Assembly: GCF_002019695.1 (NCBI RefSeq) | Contig: NZ_KV917376.1 | Coordinates: forward strand, 2,254,386-2,318,385 | Length of the DNA stretch: 64,000 bases | Reading direction: 5' to 3' | DNA from: Evansella clarkii | Lineage (GTDB): Bacteria; Bacillota; Bacilli; Bacillales; Salisediminibacteriaceae | In this document: positions 62,892 to 64,000 of the stretch, one piece after another | Numbering within the stretch: position 1 is the first letter of the stretch | How the letters are laid out: every line of letters begins with the position of its first letter | The notes under the pieces: model-generated | What the model saw: the letters and a program-made list of their open reading frames with translations, nothing else | Databases searched by the model: none | Told to the model about the DNA's origin: nothing | Made by a program: the position numbers and the translations under genes

Positions 62892-63335
62892 TTAATCCTC
62901 AAAAATATAAGAGACAGCTTTCAGAGCCTGCTCCGGAGTTTCCACAGTCACTTGTGCTTTTTCTGAGAGCTCTTTTAGAGGATGGTGCAGACTTTCCGGG
63001 CGGATGAGTATAAGCGGCTTATTCAGGGCGATAGCGGCAGCAGCATCCATTGCACTGTTCCATTGCTTGTATTTTTCGCCAAACAAGGCAATAACGATGT
63101 CTGATTTATTCAGAAGAACCTGAGTCCGGAGGTTATTTATCTTTGAAGCAGCTTCGTCCTTAAGCACAGCGTTCGGCTGTTCTCCCAGAATTTCTTCTCC
63201 TATATTGTCAGACCTGTCATGGTTTTCCATTGGTCCGGTGAACTGAAGAGGCAGATTCATTTGTGCTGCTTTATCCTTAATTTCTTTTCGCCAGTCGTCA
63301 TGTATCTGGCCTGCCAGATATACTGTAAATTCCAT
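62892..63335 (-). CDS. ytoQ: YtoQ-family protein
   Basis: The protein has 147 residues and a nucleoside 2-deoxyribosyltransferase-like fold (YLAGQIHDDWRKEI at the start, LNKSDIVIALFGEKYKQWN in the middle). The function is not established. GAAGGAGTG precedes ATG. Conserved in Bacillaceae at this location. Confidence 0.9.
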   Translation of the reverse strand: MEFTVYLAGQIHDDWRKEIKDKAAQMNLPLQFTGPMENHDRSDNIGEEILGEQPNAVLKDEAASKINNLRTQVLLNKSDIVIALFGEKYKQWNSAMDAAAAIALNKPLILIRPESLHHPLKELSEKAQVTVETPEQALKAVSYIFED

Positions 63336-63633
63336 TATTGCTTCACTCCTTCTTCTATTTGTGATTCCATTTTAAACATAAACAGAAATGTCAGTAAAGA
63401 AATCGGTTTCAATCATCAGCTTGGCAATCTATTGTTAACCGTGTAATATTAACATTGGCAGTATAAGAAGAAAGTTTTGGAAAAAATGTATGTGCAAATA
63501 AAAGAGAGGTAATCTATTTGTAGCTGTACTTTGCTGTATAGATTAACTTTATCAGCCACTAATAAAACACGGGGAAACTGATATTTATCATTGTGAACGA
63601 TTTTTTTACAACCATAGCAGCGGAGGAATAACG

Positions 63634-64000
63634 ATGAAGGAATTTTTACATAGAAAAGGTGTCAGGCCTTCCCTCCAGACATATTTAATTGACGCTTTAA
63701 GCTATATGGCTTTAGGTCTGTTTTCATCCTTAATCATCGGGCTTATCATGCAGACTGCGGGGCGTTTACTTAGTGATTTAAACGTCCTCACTGGAGCAGC
63801 AGGTTTTCTGGAAACGATGGGCGGGACGGCGATGTCCCTGATGGGGCCGGCTATAGGTGTAGCAGTTGCCTATGGCTTGAAAGCACCTCGTCTTGTAATT
63901 TTCGCTGCAGTCGTAAGCGGCGCAGCGGGGGCTGAACTTGCCGGTCCGGCAGGGAGTTTCATAGCTGCATTATTGTCAACTGAAATTGGAAAGCTTGTCT
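63634..64000 (+). CDS. PTS EIIC-like membrane protein (truncated by window edge)
   Basis: The first 122 residues of a membrane protein run off the right edge without a stop. The start (MKEFLHRKGVRPSLQTYLIDAL) and the glycine-rich helices (GGTAMSLMGPAIGVAVAYGL, then GAAGAELAGPAGSF) match the PTS_EIIC_2 family, members of which resemble sugar-transport EIIC domains but lack EIIA/B. GGAGG precedes ATG 63634. Sugar specificity unknown. The 298-bp gap upstream shows only promoter-like AT-rich DNA. Confidence 0.82.
   Translation, partial: MKEFLHRKGVRPSLQTYLIDALSYMALGLFSSLIIGLIMQTAGRLLSDLNVLTGAAGFLETMGGTAMSLMGPAIGVAVAYGLKAPRLVIFAAVVSGAAGAELAGPAGSFIAALLSTEIGKLV

Overview
This window is chromosomal DNA from a low-to-moderate GC, spore-forming Firmicute of the family Bacillaceae. 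The evidence is conserved Bacillus gene order (ytkD-ytlDCA-pckA-metK, ytoA-ytpAB-mnmM-ytqA, ytlPQ-ytmP-ytzH-trmB-ytnP-ytzB-ytoP, ytoQ), YheC/D spore-coat-type proteins, an S-box riboswitch before metK, a leucine T-box before leuS, and strong GGAGG ribosome binding sites. The genus cannot be fixed from the sequence. A selenocysteine formate dehydrogenase is unusual for the family.

Region by region. 1-1620: the end of an unidentified gene, a stand-alone B12-binding protein with the Wx9EH/ExHxxG signature of CarH/LitR-type photoreceptors, and an overlapping PAS-STAS protein. 1.6-2.3 kb: an array of 52-bp palindromic repeats. 2.3-3.2 kb: a membrane-anchored polysaccharide deacetylase. 3.4-14.4 kb: a formate respiration island with fdhD, fdnG (in-frame UGA/Sec plus bSECIS), fdnH, fdnI, fdhE, mobA, moeA, a moeA-PBP fusion and tatA. 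A perfect TGTGA-N6-TCACA Fnr-type box lies in front. The island supplies the enzyme (alpha, Fe-S and cytochrome b subunits), its sulfuration and maturation factors, the last steps of molybdenum cofactor synthesis, and a Tat component for export of the folded alpha subunit.

15-23 kb: the NUDIX enzyme YtkD, an ABC importer, pckA and metK, then a second 52-bp array. 23-31 kb: ytoA, ytpA-ytpB, mnmM-ytqA, threonine aldolase and an MFS carrier. 31-38 kb: T-box-leuS, two yheC/D genes and a flavoprotein. 38-49 kb: an unknown protein, DUF202, proC, a DUF4349 lipoprotein, yjbQ, murJ/ytgP, a YodB-like regulator facing a WrbA-type quinone reductase, two tandem SEDS genes, a Rossmann protein and an RsuA-type pseudouridine synthase. 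50-64 kb: a DeoR-type regulator, pepV, an MFS carrier, cysK, thpR, ytlQ, ytmP, ytzH, a small unknown, trmB, ytnP, ytzB, ytoP, yjjX, ytoQ and the start of a PTS EIIC-like gene.

The most unusual structure is non-coding. Three loci (1.6 kb, 22.5 kb, 44.1 kb) hold arrays of one palindromic family in strict 52-bp register (about five helical turns), and all three lie between convergent genes. Separate families of 51-bp-spaced TGGACAAAT hairpins and of 20-21-bp-spaced TTCGCYGATA motifs are also phased to whole helical turns. These look like chromosome-architecture elements comparable in placement to enterobacterial BIMEs.
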